Assembly (NCBI GenBank): GCA_027366635.1
Contig: DAHXNE010000106.1
Span: 1 to 39,726 of the forward strand
DNA length: 39,726 nt
Direction: 5' to 3'
Origin: Gammaproteobacteria bacterium
GTDB lineage: Bacteria; Pseudomonadota; Gammaproteobacteria; Steroidobacterales; Steroidobacteraceae
Positions 18,801 through 27,753 of this stretch are shown here, piece by piece. Numbering within the stretch: position 1 is the first letter of the stretch; each line of letters begins with the position of its first letter. The notes below the pieces were generated by a model. That model made no database searches. It had not been told where the DNA came from and saw only the letters and a list, made by a program, of their open reading frames with translations. Made by a program: the position numbers and the translations under genes.

Positions 18801-20524
18801 AGGTTGCCCTCCGAGCCGAGCCACACCTCGGAGGCCGTGATCAGTTCCTCGCGGATGCAGTCGATCGGCGGATTGGTCACCTGCGCGAACAGCTGCTTGA
18901 AATAGTCGTACAGCAGGTGTGGCCGCTCCGACAGCGCCGCGAGCGGCGTGTCGTTGCCCATCGATCCGACCGCCTCGACGCCGTTCCTGGCCATCGGCTC
19001 GAGCAGCAGGCGCTGCTCCTCGAACGTGTAGCCGAAGGCGGTCTGACGTGCCAGCAGCGCGTGCGCGTCGAGCGGCATGTCCGGCAGCTCGCCCGCCGGC
19101 AGATCCTCCAGGCGCACCAGGTGCTGGTCCAGCCACTGCCGGTACGGGTGGCGGGTCACGACGCCGCGCTTGATTTCCTCGTCATCGATGATGCGGCCTT
19201 GCTCGGTGTCGACCAGGAACATCCGGCCCGGCTGCAGCCGGCCCTTCTGTACGATGTTTTCCGGCGGCACTTCCAGCACGCCGGCCTCGGAAGCCATGAT
19301 GACCAGATCGTCGCGGGTCACGTAGTAGCGCGATGGGCGCAAACCGTTGCGGTCGAGCACCGCGCCGATTTGCTTGCCGTCGGTGAAGGCGATCGAGGCG
19401 GGGCCGTCCCAGGGCTCCATCAGGCTCGAGTGATACTGATAGAAGGCGCGGCGGTCCTCGTCCATGCTCTGGTGATTCGACCACGGCTCGGGAATCAACA
19501 TCATCATGGCGTGCGCCAGGGAGCGGCCCGAGAGCACCAGCAGCTCGAGCGTGTTGTCGAGCATGGCCGAATCGCTGCCGTTGGGGTTGACCACTGGCAG
19601 GATCTTGGGCGTGTCCGCGCCAAACACGTCGGAGTCGAACAGCGCTTCGCGCGCCTTCATCCAGTTGAAGTTGCCGCGCAACGTATTGATCTCGCCGTTG
19701 TGCGCCAGATAGCGATACGGATGGGCGCGGTCCCAGCTGGGAAACGTGTTGGTGCTGAAGCGCGAATGCACCAGCGCGAGCGCGGTCTCGATCGCCGGGT
19801 CGTTCAGGTCCGGGTAATACTGCGGCAGCTGCTCGGTCAGCAGCATGCCCTTGTAGACGATGGTCTTGTGCGAGAGGCTGCAGACGTACCAGTGCTCGGC
19901 GCCGTCGATAGTGGAGGCGCGGATCTCGCTGTAGGCGCGCTTTCTGATGATGAAGAGCTTGCGCTCGAACTCCAGGTCGTCACGCACCTGCGCTCCGCGC
20001 CCGATGAACACCTGGCGGATGAACGGCTCGCCGGACTTGGCGGTCTCGCCGAGCATGGAGTTGTTCGTCGGGACGGTGCGCCAGCCGAGCAGGACCTGCC
20101 CCTCGGACTGCACGATGTGCTCGAACCCCTCGACGATGCGCCGGCGCAGGGTGGGGTTGCGCGGCAGGAAGACCAGGCCGCTGCCGTACTCGCCCGGGCC
20201 GGGCAGGGCGAGGTGATTGCGCCGGGCGATCTCGCGCAGGCACGCGTGCGGCATCTGGATGAGCACGCCGGCGCCGTCCCCGGTATTCGTTTCGCAGCCG
20301 CAGGCGCCACGGTGCTCGAGATTGCGCAGCACCTCGATGCCTTGCTCGAGGATGCGGTGGGACTTGCGTCCCTTGATGTCGACCACGAAGCCGACGCCGC
20401 ATGCCTCGTGCTCGTACCACGGATCGTAGAGCCCCTGCTTGGCGGGGGCATTCCGGGGGCGGAGCGCCGGCCCGGGGGCGACCCGGGGCGAGCGCGCCGC
20501 AGCGCGGCGGCGCTGATGTCGCAT
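15866..20524 (-). CDS. gltB: Glutamate synthase large (alpha) subunit
   Basis: This is a 1552-residue glutamate synthase large subunit. The class-II amidotransferase nucleophile is Cys42 in HEACGVGF, which implies a propeptide of 41 residues, Arg-rich and somewhat longer than usual. Amidotransferase motifs follow ([29 protein letters not shown]). The FMN synthase barrel includes [16 protein letters not shown] and the 3Fe-4S motif C-x5-C-x4-C in [12 protein letters not shown] (about 1149-1160). The GXGXG beta-helix ends the protein. Ammonia channels from glutamine to 2-oxoglutarate. I chose the ATG at 20524, with GAGG six bases upstream; an ATG at 20536 is possible. It is the first gene of the operon, with a long leader. 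Confidence 0.96.
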   Translation of the reverse strand: MRHQRRRAAARSPRVAPGPALRPRNAPAKQGLYDPWYEHEACGVGFVVDIKGRKSHRILEQGIEVLRNLEHRGACGCETNTGDGAGVLIQMPHACLREIARRNHLALPGPGEYGSGLVFLPRNPTLRRRIVEGFEHIVQSEGQVLLGWRTVPTNNSMLGETAKSGEPFIRQVFIGRGAQVRDDLEFERKLFIIRKRAYSEIRASTIDGAEHWYVCSLSHKTIVYKGMLLTEQLPQYYPDLNDPAIETALALVHSRFSTNTFPSWDRAHPYRYLAHNGEINTLRGNFNWMKAREALFDSDVFGADTPKILPVVNPNGSDSAMLDNTLELLVLSGRSLAHAMMMLIPEPWSNHQSMDEDRRAFYQYHSSLMEPWDGPASIAFTDGKQIGAVLDRNGLRPSRYYVTRDDLVIMASEAGVLEVPPENIVQKGRLQPGRMFLVDTEQGRIIDDEEIKRGVVTRHPYRQWLDQHLVRLEDLPAGELPDMPLDAHALLARQTAFGYTFEEQRLLLEPMARNGVEAVGSMGNDTPLAALSERPHLLYDYFKQLFAQVTNPPIDCIREELITASEVWLGSEGNLLRPQPADCRRLELKGPILTNEQFAQVRRLALPGLKVGSLSILFRATRGEKGLIKSMEELCLAARRMVEDEEVNILVLSDRGVSREFAAVPALLAVSGLHHYLIREGLRTRVSIVLETGEAREVHHFALLIGYGCSAINPYLAFETLDHMIREGLVTHVDTTLACRNFVKAGTKGVIKVMSKMGISAIQSYHGAQVFEAVGLRQDVIDQYFTWTASRIGGIGMETIAQEVLARHRAAFPARGGTHTLDTGGRYQWRAGGEQHLFNPETIHRLQKAVRTGSYSTYRSYARLIDEQTTSVGTLRGLLEFVPFESVPLEEVESVESILRRFKTGAISYGAIGQEAHETLAVAMNRIGGKSNTGEGGEDPARYRPEANGDSKASAIKQVASGRFGVTSEYLVNARELQIKMAQGAKPGEGGQLPGSKVYPWIAKTRHTTAGVGLISPPPHHDIYSIEDLAELIHDLKNANHQARISVKLVSEIGVGTIAAGVAKAHADVVLISGHDGGTGASPQTSIAHAGLPWELGLAEAHQTLVLNNLRSRITVEVDGQLKTGRDVVIAALLGAEEFGFATAPLVAMGCIMMRVCHLNTCPAGVATQDPRLRQRFAGKPEHVVNFMRFIAEDVRHIMAELGFRTIEAMVGRVDRLRPKQTIKHWKAKGFDFSHILYQPDVGDDIGRFHQIEQDHGIEKSLDMTTLLPLCLPALERGEPVRAELPIRNVNRVVGTLTGSELTRRHGPAGLPPDTIRIHFKGTAGQSFGAFMPPGMTFVLEGDANDHVGKGLSGGRIIVFPPAGSAFAPEANIIIGNVGLYGATAGEAYVCGMAGERFAVRNSGADAVVEAVGDHGCEYMTGGTVIVLGPTGRNFAAGMSGGIAYVLDETGEFPTCLNPQMVALEPLQDPRQIEHVRAMIERHQEYTGSARARYVLENWARLIERFVTVMPKDYQRAIASLERAHSQGLSGDEAVMVAFEDNARDLARVGGN

Positions 20525-20836
20525 GATCTGCCTCATCGGTTGGTGAATCCGGCCCAGGTCGCCCGAGGCGACCTTTCGTCGGGTCGCCCCAGCGCTCTCC
20601 CGCCGGATTCGGGCCGCAAGGCCGGCTGTAAGCCGCCCCTCGGCCACCCGCCGGCATGGCGAGCTGCTGGGTTCTGTTCGCGGGCGCGTGATCCATTGCG
20701 CCGGGCGACAGCCCCGGGGAGGTCCGGGGATGCGCGACGCCGGCGGCTCCCGCATGCCTAAGATGATTGGGGCGGATCGCGCGCGCCCAACCCCCGAGGG
20801 GGCCCAGGGAGCCACTGCGCTCAATGCCGCCGATAT
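20525..20836 (-). promoter_or_regulatory. Long gltB leader (about 310 nt) with GC-rich hairpins
   Basis: If the promoter at 20844-20871 is used, the gltB message has an untranslated leader of about 310 nt. No conserved reading frame was seen in it. It contains several stem candidates, the clearest being GGTCGCC-CGA-GGCGACC (20557-20573), roughly 35 bases upstream of the start codon. I recognised no known riboswitch. The length and hairpins would allow attenuation or an RNA-based control, but sequence alone does not show this. Confidence 0.35.
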
Positions 20837-20843
20837 GCACCCG

Positions 20844-20871
20844 ATGATATCCGTCTACACCCGCCGGTCAA
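20844..20871 (-). promoter_or_regulatory. Predicted sigma70-type promoter of gltB
   Basis: On the minus strand a -35 TTGACC (20866-20871, five of six) and a -10 TATCAT (20844-20849, five of six) are separated by 16 bases. It reads toward gltB, with a predicted start near 20836. It is the best promoter match seen upstream of gltB. Confidence 0.55.
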
Positions 20872-21164
20872 TGCCGGTGAGGCGGTTTTCGAGCGATTCA
20901 GGAAAATTCAGGCCACATCCCCGCCCGGCTGGGCCCTGGACGCACTCCACACAGACCGGACGGATGGTCCACCCCCGGCTCACGGGCCGAGTCGCCCCTC
21001 CTTAGTCCCCCCTTGCCCGTCCGCCAGCAGGGATGCGCGAATCGCGTGACGCGCCTTCGGCGTACTCGCGCAGCGGCATGACCGTGCTCCGTTGTGCCGA
21101 CTCCCCTGGCAAGCTACCCTTCCAAGCTTCCTGCGCCGCAGGCGCGCCTGCACAAGTTTGGGTC
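20872..21164. other. Intergenic stretch between gltB and marR
   Basis: This is the far side of the 640-bp gap between the divergent gltB and marR genes. I see no convincing coding frame. A GC-rich inverted repeat (GCAGG...CCTGC around 21135-21152) lies just upstream of marR and might be part of its promoter or operator. Nothing else here stands out. Confidence 0.4.
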
Positions 21165-21686
21165 ATGCGTCAATCACCCCGCTCTCGCAAGGCCGCCTCA
21201 CCGGCCATGACGCTCGCGCGCCGGGCGGCGCTCGAACTGCATACGCTGCGGGATCTGCGTACCGTGGTGGGCTCGGCCCGCCGGCACGACAGCCGCATCC
21301 GCCGCGCCACCGGCATTGCCGGCTCACAACTGTGGGCGCTCGCCGAGGTCTCGCTCGCGGCCGGCATCACAGTCAATGCGCTCGCCCGCCGGCTTGCCTT
21401 GCATCAGACCACGGCGAGCAATCTGGTCAACGCGCTCGTCGAGCGCGGTTTGGTCCGTCGTACGCGCGATCAGCGCGATCAGCGCCTCGTGCATTTGCAC
21501 GTCACGGCGAACGGCACGCGGGTGCTGTCGCGCTCGCCCCGGCCGCATAGCGGCCCGCTGGTCGACGCACTGCGGCGGATCGCCGCGCACGATCTGGACG
21601 CCTTGGCGCACAGTCTCGCGACGCTCCTCGGCGCGATGCGCCAGGCCGCGCCCGCGGCCGCCGGAGAATTTCTGCTCGGTGATTGA
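21165..21686 (+). CDS. MarR-family transcriptional regulator
   Basis: This is a 173-residue regulator of the winged-helix MarR type. The recognition region reads ITVNALARRLALHQTTASNLVNALVERGLVRR (helix-turn-helix), followed by the wing RDQRDQRLVHLHVTANG. Flanking helices form the dimer interface. MarR proteins usually repress neighbouring genes and respond to small ligands. The gene points at the methyltransferase/ABC transporter operon 186 bases downstream, so that operon is a plausible target. The start is uncertain: the ATG at 21165 lacks a strong ribosome site, and 21207 is an alternative. A long Arg/Ser-rich N-terminus precedes the first helix. Confidence 0.8.
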   Translation: MRQSPRSRKAASPAMTLARRAALELHTLRDLRTVVGSARRHDSRIRRATGIAGSQLWALAEVSLAAGITVNALARRLALHQTTASNLVNALVERGLVRRTRDQRDQRLVHLHVTANGTRVLSRSPRPHSGPLVDALRRIAAHDLDALAHSLATLLGAMRQAAPAAAGEFLLGD

Positions 21687-21872
21687 CCGGGGCTGTCCCC
21701 GGTGCCCGCTGTTGCGCAGCTGAGGGTTGCGCCAGCGGCGAGCGCTTCGTATCCTTATACATTCGGCCAAATATATTATTATGACGATGTCTGGCGGCCA
21801 ACCGGATCGGCTGCCCGGACATCTGGACGATCGGCGCGGGCGTCGCACGATCGCTCGCAAGGAGAAAATCGA

Positions 21873-22811
21873 ATGCAGCAATTCGCTACGCTCAACGCGT
21901 CGAAGGCGAACTTCGACAACATATATGACCAGCCCGATCCGCGCGGTTACTTCTCGGTGCTGGGCGCCCTCGATTACATGATTCCGGACGTCGCCGAGCC
22001 CATCATCCGGCAGATTCTCGCCGCCCGGCACAAGCGCACCGGAACGAGCGCCACGGTTCTCGACCTGGGGTGCTCGTACGGTATCAACGCGGCCGTGCAC
22101 CGCTTTCCGCTCAGCGTCCGCGTGCTGCGCCGGCGCTACGCCAACCCGCAGATGGCGGCGCTCAGCGCGGACGATCTGGCGCGGCTCGATCGCAACTATT
22201 ACGCGAGTTGGCCGCAGATCGGCGCTGCGCGCTTCATCGGACTCGACGTTTCGGCGCCGGCGGTACGGTACGCGGTCGCCGTCGGATTGCTCGATGCGGG
22301 GGTGGTGGCCAATCTCGAAAGCGGCGCGCCCGATGCTCGCGACCGCGAGTCCCTGCGCAAGGCCAACGTGGTGCTCTCCACCGGCTGTGTCGGTTATGTG
22401 ACCGAGCGCACCTTCAAGTCCGTTCTCGGTTGCGCCGACGAGCCGCCGTGGGTGGTGTCGTTCGTGCTGCGGATGTTTCCCTACGAACCGATCGCCACCG
22501 CGCTTGCCGAGCGCGGCCTGGTGACCGAGAAGCTGGCCGGAGCCACGTTCGTGCAGCGGCGCTTTCGCGACGTCAAGGAATTCACCGACTGTCTGACGAC
22601 GCTCGAGAAACTGAACATCGAGACCAAGGGCCTCGAGGCCGAAGGACGCTTCCAGGCGGAATTGTTCCTGTCGCGCCCGCGCGCGGATGTCGAGGCGGCA
22701 CCGCTCGCCAAGATCGTTACTGTGGTGAGCGGTCGCAACCGCACCATTGGCACGCGGTACGTGCGTGTGGGACGCGGCGTGGACGCTCAGGTGATGCGCG
22801 TCCCGTCGTGA
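21873..22811 (+). CDS. Class I SAM-dependent methyltransferase-like protein
   Basis: This is a 312-residue protein with motif I VLDLGCSYG (62-70), a later acidic strand FIGLDVSAPAVRYA, and VVLSTGCVGYV where motif IV lies. That is a Rossmann methyltransferase core with an N-terminal extension and an extra C-terminal beta domain (ELFLSRP onward). The substrate is unknown. AAGGAG lies eight bases before the ATG at 21873, a strong site that fixes the start against the longer frame. The stop overlaps the GTG of the ABC ATPase (GTGA), so the enzyme is translationally coupled to an importer. That suggests it acts on the imported compound, or on something made from it. Confidence 0.75.
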   Translation: MQQFATLNASKANFDNIYDQPDPRGYFSVLGALDYMIPDVAEPIIRQILAARHKRTGTSATVLDLGCSYGINAAVHRFPLSVRVLRRRYANPQMAALSADDLARLDRNYYASWPQIGAARFIGLDVSAPAVRYAVAVGLLDAGVVANLESGAPDARDRESLRKANVVLSTGCVGYVTERTFKSVLGCADEPPWVVSFVLRMFPYEPIATALAERGLVTEKLAGATFVQRRFRDVKEFTDCLTTLEKLNIETKGLEAEGRFQAELFLSRPRADVEAAPLAKIVTVVSGRNRTIGTRYVRVGRGVDAQVMRVPS

Positions 22812-23584
22812 TCTCGCTGCAGGGGGTCTGCAAAAGTTTCGACGGTGGCGCCAGTCATGCCCTGCGGAACGTCAGTCTCGAGGTTCCGGCGCGTACGTTC
22901 CTGGCGGTCGTGGGCGATTCGGGCTCGGGCAAGACGACGCTGCTGAAGACCATCAACCGTCTGGTCGAGCCGGACGCGGGCGAGGTGTGCATCGACGGCG
23001 CGCCGGTGCGGTCCGTTGCGTCACACGAGTTGCGCCGCCGCATCGGCTATGTGTTTCAGGGAGTCGGACTGTTTCCGCACCTGAGCATCGCGGAGAACAT
23101 CGGCATTACGCCGCAGCTGGCGGGCTGGCCGGGCGATGCGATCCGCGCCCGAGTCGAGGAGTTGATCGATCTGGTCTGCCTGCCGCGCGCCTATCTGGCG
23201 CGCATGCCCGCCGAGCTTTCCGGCGGCCAGCGCCAACGCGTCGGCATCGCCCGGGCTCTGGCGGCGCGGCCGGCCATCGTGCTGATGGACGAGCCGTTCG
23301 GGGCGCTCGACCCGATCACGCGCGACGGGCTCGGCGGCGAGTGCCGGCGGTTACACGCAAGCATGCGGTTGACCACGGTCATGGTGACTCACGATATTCT
23401 GGAGGCGGTGTTGCTGGCCGACCGGATCGTCGTGATGCGCGGCGGCCGCGCCGTCGCCGACGGCGCGCCGCACGAGTTGCTTGCCGGGCATCCGGACCCC
23501 GCCGTGAGCACGCTCATGGACATGCCGCGACGGCAGGCGGCGCGGGTGCGATCGCTGCTGGAGGAGCGCGCCGCCCGTGAGTGA
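22808..23584 (+). CDS. ABC importer ATPase, OpuC/ProV/EgtUA-like
   Basis: This is a 258-residue ABC ATPase. It has Walker A GDSGSGKTT (36-44), the Q-loop in VFQGVGLFPH, signature LSGGQ (137-141), Walker B IVLMDEP (DE at 161-162) and the H-loop His195 in VTHD. The Q-loop and D-loop context matches importers of quaternary amines. Unlike many OpuCA proteins, it has no C-terminal CBS pair. It energises the permease fusion encoded next. The GTG start overlaps the methyltransferase stop, and its own end overlaps the permease GTG by eight bases, so the three are one translational unit. Confidence 0.92.
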   Translation: MISLQGVCKSFDGGASHALRNVSLEVPARTFLAVVGDSGSGKTTLLKTINRLVEPDAGEVCIDGAPVRSVASHELRRRIGYVFQGVGLFPHLSIAENIGITPQLAGWPGDAIRARVEELIDLVCLPRAYLARMPAELSGGQRQRVGIARALAARPAIVLMDEPFGALDPITRDGLGGECRRLHASMRLTTVMVTHDILEAVLLADRIVVMRGGRAVADGAPHELLAGHPDPAVSTLMDMPRRQAARVRSLLEERAARE

Positions 23585-25130
23585 CTCGCTGCGCTCCGCG
23601 CTGGCCGTTCTCCCGGACTATCTCAGCCAGCACGTGCTGCTCAGCGCGGCCGCGCTCGCGCTCGGTGTCGCGTTGAGCGTGCCGTTGCTCATCGCGGCGC
23701 GCCACAGCGCGCGGTTGCGCTGGCCGGTGCTCGCCGCCGCGAGCCTCATCCAGACGGTGCCGAGTATCGCATTGCTGGCGCTGTTCTATCCGCTGCTGCT
23801 CGGACTGTCGCGGCTCACCGACCGTCTGTTCGGCGTGCGGTTCCAGGCGCTCGGTTTTCTGCCCTCGCTGTTGGCGCTGACCCTCTATTCGATCCTGCCG
23901 ATCCTGCGCAACGGCGTGACCGCCGTCCTGAACCTCGATCCGGCCATCCTGCAGGCCGCGCACGGGGTGGGCATGACGAGCCGGCAGCGTTTGCTGCGCG
24001 TCGAGTTGCCGCTGGCGGCGCCGATGTTGATGGCGGGGGTGAGGACCTCGGCCGTGTGGGTGATCGGCACGGCGACCCTGGCGACACCGGTCGGTCAGAC
24101 CAGCCTCGGCAATTACATCTTTACTGGACTTCAGCTTGCCAACTGGGTCTGGGTGTTGTTTGGTTGCGGGGTGGCGGTCGCGCTGGCGCTGGTGACCGAC
24201 CAGCTGTTGGCGTTGATCGAGTTCGGCTTGGCGCGCCGCCGCCCGCGGCTCGCCTGGCTCGGCCTGTGCGTGTTGATCGCGGGCGTAGCGGCCGCGGCCG
24301 CCGTGCCGCTCACGGCGAGCCGCCGCGCGGCCTTGGTGGTCGGCGCGAAGAACTTCACGGAGCAATATATTCTCGCGGCGCTGATCTCCAGCCGGCTGCG
24401 GGCCACGGGGCATCCGGTGACGGAGCGTACGGGTCTGGGCTCGACGCTGGCTTTCCAGGCGCTCGCGGCCAACGAGCTCAGCGTGTACGTGGATTACACC
24501 GGCACTGTGTGGCACGACGATTTGCATCACAGCGGCGACCCGCCGCGCGCGCAGATGCTGAGCCTGCTGCGCACCCAGCTGCGCCGTCGGTACGGCATCG
24601 AGTTGCTTGGGCCGCTCGGCTACGAGAATGCCTACGTGCTGGCGATGCGCAGCCGTCAGGCCGCCGCGCTCGGCATTCGCACCATCGGTGATCTGGCCCC
24701 GTTTGCGCCGCGATTTGCGCTCGGTGGCGATCTGGAGTTCTTCGCGCGCCCGGTCTGGCGCGATCTCAAACGGCGCTATGGACTGCATTTCCGCGCCTTG
24801 CGTCAATACGAGCCCGCATTCATGTATCACGCGCTGATGAGCGGCGCGGTCAACGTCATCGCGGCCTTCTCCAGCGACGGGCGTATCGCCGAGGATCATC
24901 TCGTGGTCTTGAAGGACCCCCTGCACGTGATCCCGCCGTACGCTGCGGTGATCCTGCTGTCCCCGCGTGCCGCGCACGATCCAGCGCTGCGGCGCGCGCT
25001 CGCGCCGCTGATCGACCATATTCCGATTGCGTTGATGCGCCAGGCCAACTTCATGGTGGACCGCCGGCACGACAAACGCACGCCGCGCCAGGCTGCGAGG
25101 TGGCTGGCGCACGCGGCGCACCTGCGGTGA
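23577..25130 (+). CDS. Permease/substrate-binding fusion, OpuCB-OpuCC or EgtUBC-like
   Basis: This is a 517-residue inner-membrane protein. Residues 1-215 form an ABC permease with about five to six helices and the cytoplasmic coupling loop (AAHGVGMTSRQRLLRVELPL, about 127-146). A further helix near 226-245 leads into a periplasmic OpuAC-type binding domain (about 252-510) with VVGAKNFTEQYILAALIS and YVDYTGTVW. Fused permease-binding proteins of this layout import glycine betaine, carnitine, choline or ergothioneine. The ligand cannot be decided without a structure. The GTG at 23577 has GGAGGAG nine bases upstream. It ends 15 bases from the convergent ParB-domain gene. Confidence 0.9.
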   Translation: MSDSLRSALAVLPDYLSQHVLLSAAALALGVALSVPLLIAARHSARLRWPVLAAASLIQTVPSIALLALFYPLLLGLSRLTDRLFGVRFQALGFLPSLLALTLYSILPILRNGVTAVLNLDPAILQAAHGVGMTSRQRLLRVELPLAAPMLMAGVRTSAVWVIGTATLATPVGQTSLGNYIFTGLQLANWVWVLFGCGVAVALALVTDQLLALIEFGLARRRPRLAWLGLCVLIAGVAAAAAVPLTASRRAALVVGAKNFTEQYILAALISSRLRATGHPVTERTGLGSTLAFQALAANELSVYVDYTGTVWHDDLHHSGDPPRAQMLSLLRTQLRRRYGIELLGPLGYENAYVLAMRSRQAAALGIRTIGDLAPFAPRFALGGDLEFFARPVWRDLKRRYGLHFRALRQYEPAFMYHALMSGAVNVIAAFSSDGRIAEDHLVVLKDPLHVIPPYAAVILLSPRAAHDPALRRALAPLIDHIPIALMRQANFMVDRRHDKRTPRQAARWLAHAAHLR

Positions 25131-25145
25131 GTGAACCGGCGCAGG

Positions 25146-26171
25146 TCACTCCTCGGCGGCCGCGCCGACCGCGATCCAGGCCAGCTCGCGGTGTGACACC
25201 GAATCGAGCTTGAACGTGCGGGCGGCCGCGGCCATGCGCGTCAGCGCCTGGGCCATGGGCATCAGCGGCGCTGCGCCGGCTTTGCGCGGCTTGAGGAAAC
25301 GCACCGGGTTGATGCGCGCGACCACGTAATTGCGCAGATACGGCGAGCGGAACCCGCGCGCCTGCAGGCCCGTGACGATGCGCTTCACGTCGGTGTCGAT
25401 CGCCAGCAGTCGTGCCGCGAAGTTCTGGCGCTCGCGCAGGCTGGCCGCCAGCGGCCGGTCGCTGAAGCGGTCCACTTTGCGCAAGAATGCGCTGTAGGCG
25501 CCGCCGGCGAAGCGGCCAGAGGTCTCGTACAGCAGGCCAAGCGTCAGCAGCTCCGGCGCCTCGAACTGCTCGGCCCAGGTCTGCTCGCTCGCACGGCCCG
25601 GCTGCTGCGCGAGGCCGCGCGCCATTCGGATCACCTCCAGGCTCCGATCGCGCAGGTTGTGCGCCTTCTCGGTATTGAGCGCGAGGATGCGATACGCCAG
25701 CGCCGGGTCCGGGCAGATCAGGACTGTGACCTGGCGCAATCCGAGCACCTTGGCCGCCGCGAGCCGATGCCGTCCGTTCGGAGTCCAGCGCTGGCCGTCG
25801 GGGCCCCGGACCACGATCAGAGGATCGAGGAATGCGCCTGTCTGGCCGATGCGCTGGGCGAGGCGCTGAGTATGCGTCGGTGACAAATCGCGCTGAAAAG
25901 GGGTGGGTTGAAGCGCTACGAGCGGCAGGGTCGCCAGGAGCAGAGGCTGGCCGTTCAGAGGCTCGCGATAGGCGCCGATCGGCGTGCCGCCGGCACCGCG
26001 CACCTCTTCGACGAGAGGCGCCACCTGCGGATTGTCGAACGCGAGGGCAATCTCGGTGGCGGCAAGGCCGCGGGCCTGCTTGCCGGGCGCGAGCTTGCCC
26101 GGGCGGCGTGGGGTGCCCGCGCGTCGGGCGGCGCGCGCGCGCGCGGACGCTGCTTTCTTGGGTGCTGCCAT
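25146..26171 (-). CDS. ParB/Srx-domain protein (orphan)
   Basis: This is a 341-residue protein. The first 35 residues are very basic (Lys/Arg/Ala-rich), a plausible nucleic-acid-binding tail. Residues about 80-150 form a ParB/sulfiredoxin-fold domain, with LQPTPFQRDLS and the box NGRHRLAAAKVLG (132-144) in place of the usual GERR. The rest is helical and not recognised (LRKVDRFSDRPLAASLRERQ onward). It lacks the partner ParA and any nearby parS-like repeats, so a classical partition role is unlikely. Orphan ParB-fold proteins can be CTPases or nucleases. It is divergent from the MATE gene. Confidence 0.7.
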   Translation of the reverse strand: MAAPKKAASARARAARRAGTPRRPGKLAPGKQARGLAATEIALAFDNPQVAPLVEEVRGAGGTPIGAYREPLNGQPLLLATLPLVALQPTPFQRDLSPTHTQRLAQRIGQTGAFLDPLIVVRGPDGQRWTPNGRHRLAAAKVLGLRQVTVLICPDPALAYRILALNTEKAHNLRDRSLEVIRMARGLAQQPGRASEQTWAEQFEAPELLTLGLLYETSGRFAGGAYSAFLRKVDRFSDRPLAASLRERQNFAARLLAIDTDVKRIVTGLQARGFRSPYLRNYVVARINPVRFLKPRKAGAAPLMPMAQALTRMAAAARTFKLDSVSHRELAWIAVGAAAEE

Positions 26172-26251
26172 GACCCGATACGGTGCCTCGGACTTGGCGT
26201 CGCGTAAAGGGTGCTGTGCGAGAATGAGCCCTCATCTCGCCGAGCTCCCGC

Positions 26252-27682
26252 ATGGACATCGCTCCCGCCGCCCCGGCCGCCGCGCGCCTGCCGGCCCAGC
26301 GCATCGACCGAGAAGGCCGCGTGCACATCGATCTGCGTGCTGTCTGGGCGCTCGCGCTGCCGCTCATGGCCAACAGCGCCGTGCAGGTGGTGCTGAACCT
26401 CACGGACATGTGGTTCATCGGACGTATCTCCACCGCGGCGCTGGCGGCCGTCGGCGCGGTGCAGTGGCTCATTCTCGGGGTCATGTTCGTGCTCGGCGGC
26501 AGCAGCATGGCCGTCCAGACTCTGGCATCGCACGCGCAGGGCGCGCGCCGCTTTCGGCGCGCCGCGCAGGCTGCCTGGACGGCGCTGTGGATCACGCTGT
26601 GTATCGTGCCGATTTGCATTCTGCTCGGATTGGCCGGCCGGATGATCCTGACGCCCTGCGGGTTTGCGCCGCGGATCGCGCAGCTGGCCGAGCAGTTCTG
26701 GCTGCCGCGCATCGGCGGCGCATCGATCGCGGTGGCGGCCTGGGCGGTGATGGGTTTTTTCAATGGCATCGGCCGCACCCGGATCAGCTTCATGGTGGCC
26801 GCGGCCGCCGCGGTCGCCAACGCGATATTCAACGATCTGTTCATCTTTCATTTCGGCTGGGGGGTGGCCGGCTCGGCCTGGGCGAGCAACGCGGCGCAAG
26901 CGGTCGGTTTCGTGCTCGGTTTCGTGCTGTTCCTGCGCTCGCCGATTCGCTCGGCCTTCAATTCGCACCTTACGTGGCGGCCAAGCTGGCACGCCGTGCG
27001 CCGGCAGCTTCGGCTGGGGTTCCCGCTGGGGCTGATGCCGGCGGCCGACGTGCTGGGCTTCTCGGTATTTCAAATGATGCAGGTGCGCTACGGGATGATC
27101 AGCGGTGCCGCGACACAGATGGTTACGGTGCTCACCTCCATCGCGTATTTGCCGGGCATCGGTATCGCCACGGCCGCGGCCACTCTGGTCGGCCAATCGA
27201 TCGGCGCTGGTGATCGGTCCTGGGCGCTGCGGCTCGGAACCCGGATTATCCTGCTCGCCGCGCTGGTGATGGGTGGGATCGGACTCGCGCTGGCCGTGGC
27301 GGGCCCGTGGCTGATGCCGCTGTTCGCCGGCGCGCATGATCGCGCCTCGGATCAGGCGGCGCGCCTGGGCGCGCAGCTGCTGTGGCTGGCGGCGGCCTAC
27401 CAGTTCTTCGATGGCTTGAACCTCGGCAGCAGCATGTGCCTGCGAGGCGCGGGCGACGTGCGGGTGCCGGCGGCGCTGATCTTCCCGGTATGCTGGCTGG
27501 TCTTTCTGCCGCTCGCGCATGCGTTTACATTTGCGCCCGGGCAGGGCTGGTTCCACTGCCTGCCGCAATTCGGCTGGGGTGCCCGTGGCGGCTGGAGCGC
27601 CGTCATCATTTATGTCGTGCTGCTCGGCGCGGCGCTGTTCCTGCGCTGGCGCTCGTGCGCTTGGCAGCGCATCCGGATTTAG
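26252..27682 (+). CDS. MATE-family multidrug/sodium-driven exporter
   Basis: This is a 476-residue polytopic membrane protein of the MATE fold with two repeats of six helices. The first begins around 27 (LALPLMANSAVQVVLNLTDMWFIG, with the typical Asp near the end) and the second around 250. Internal signatures such as GSSMAVQTLASHAQGA and, in the second half, GIGIATAAATLVGQSIGAGD agree with the family. MATE proteins expel cationic compounds using Na+ or H+ gradients. The start at 26252 gives the standard length; the ribosome site is weak. The next gene downstream is an aldo/keto reductase stub, so it may end its own transcript. Confidence 0.92.
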   Translation: MDIAPAAPAAARLPAQRIDREGRVHIDLRAVWALALPLMANSAVQVVLNLTDMWFIGRISTAALAAVGAVQWLILGVMFVLGGSSMAVQTLASHAQGARRFRRAAQAAWTALWITLCIVPICILLGLAGRMILTPCGFAPRIAQLAEQFWLPRIGGASIAVAAWAVMGFFNGIGRTRISFMVAAAAAVANAIFNDLFIFHFGWGVAGSAWASNAAQAVGFVLGFVLFLRSPIRSAFNSHLTWRPSWHAVRRQLRLGFPLGLMPAADVLGFSVFQMMQVRYGMISGAATQMVTVLTSIAYLPGIGIATAAATLVGQSIGAGDRSWALRLGTRIILLAALVMGGIGLALAVAGPWLMPLFAGAHDRASDQAARLGAQLLWLAAAYQFFDGLNLGSSMCLRGAGDVRVPAALIFPVCWLVFLPLAHAFTFAPGQGWFHCLPQFGWGARGGWSAVIIYVVLLGAALFLRWRSCAWQRIRI

Positions 27683-27689
27683 AATGACT

Positions 27690-27707
27690 GCGGCGCATCG
27701 CGCCGCC
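27690..27707 (+). terminator. Possible stem-loop after the MATE gene
   Basis: GCGGCG-CATCG-CGCCGC type pairing lies just after the MATE stop (27682). There is no U-tract, so it is not a clear intrinsic terminator. Confidence 0.25.
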
Positions 27708-27753
27708 ATCTGCCGGGCCGATCGGACCGGCGATCGATGACGAGGAGAGTGTC

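Noticed and set aside
17993-20761. A 922-codon open frame on the plus strand opposite gltB
   Set aside because: It runs antisense to the well-conserved gltB gene and its translation is Arg/His/Gly-rich low-complexity with no motif. It is an artefact of high GC at third positions.
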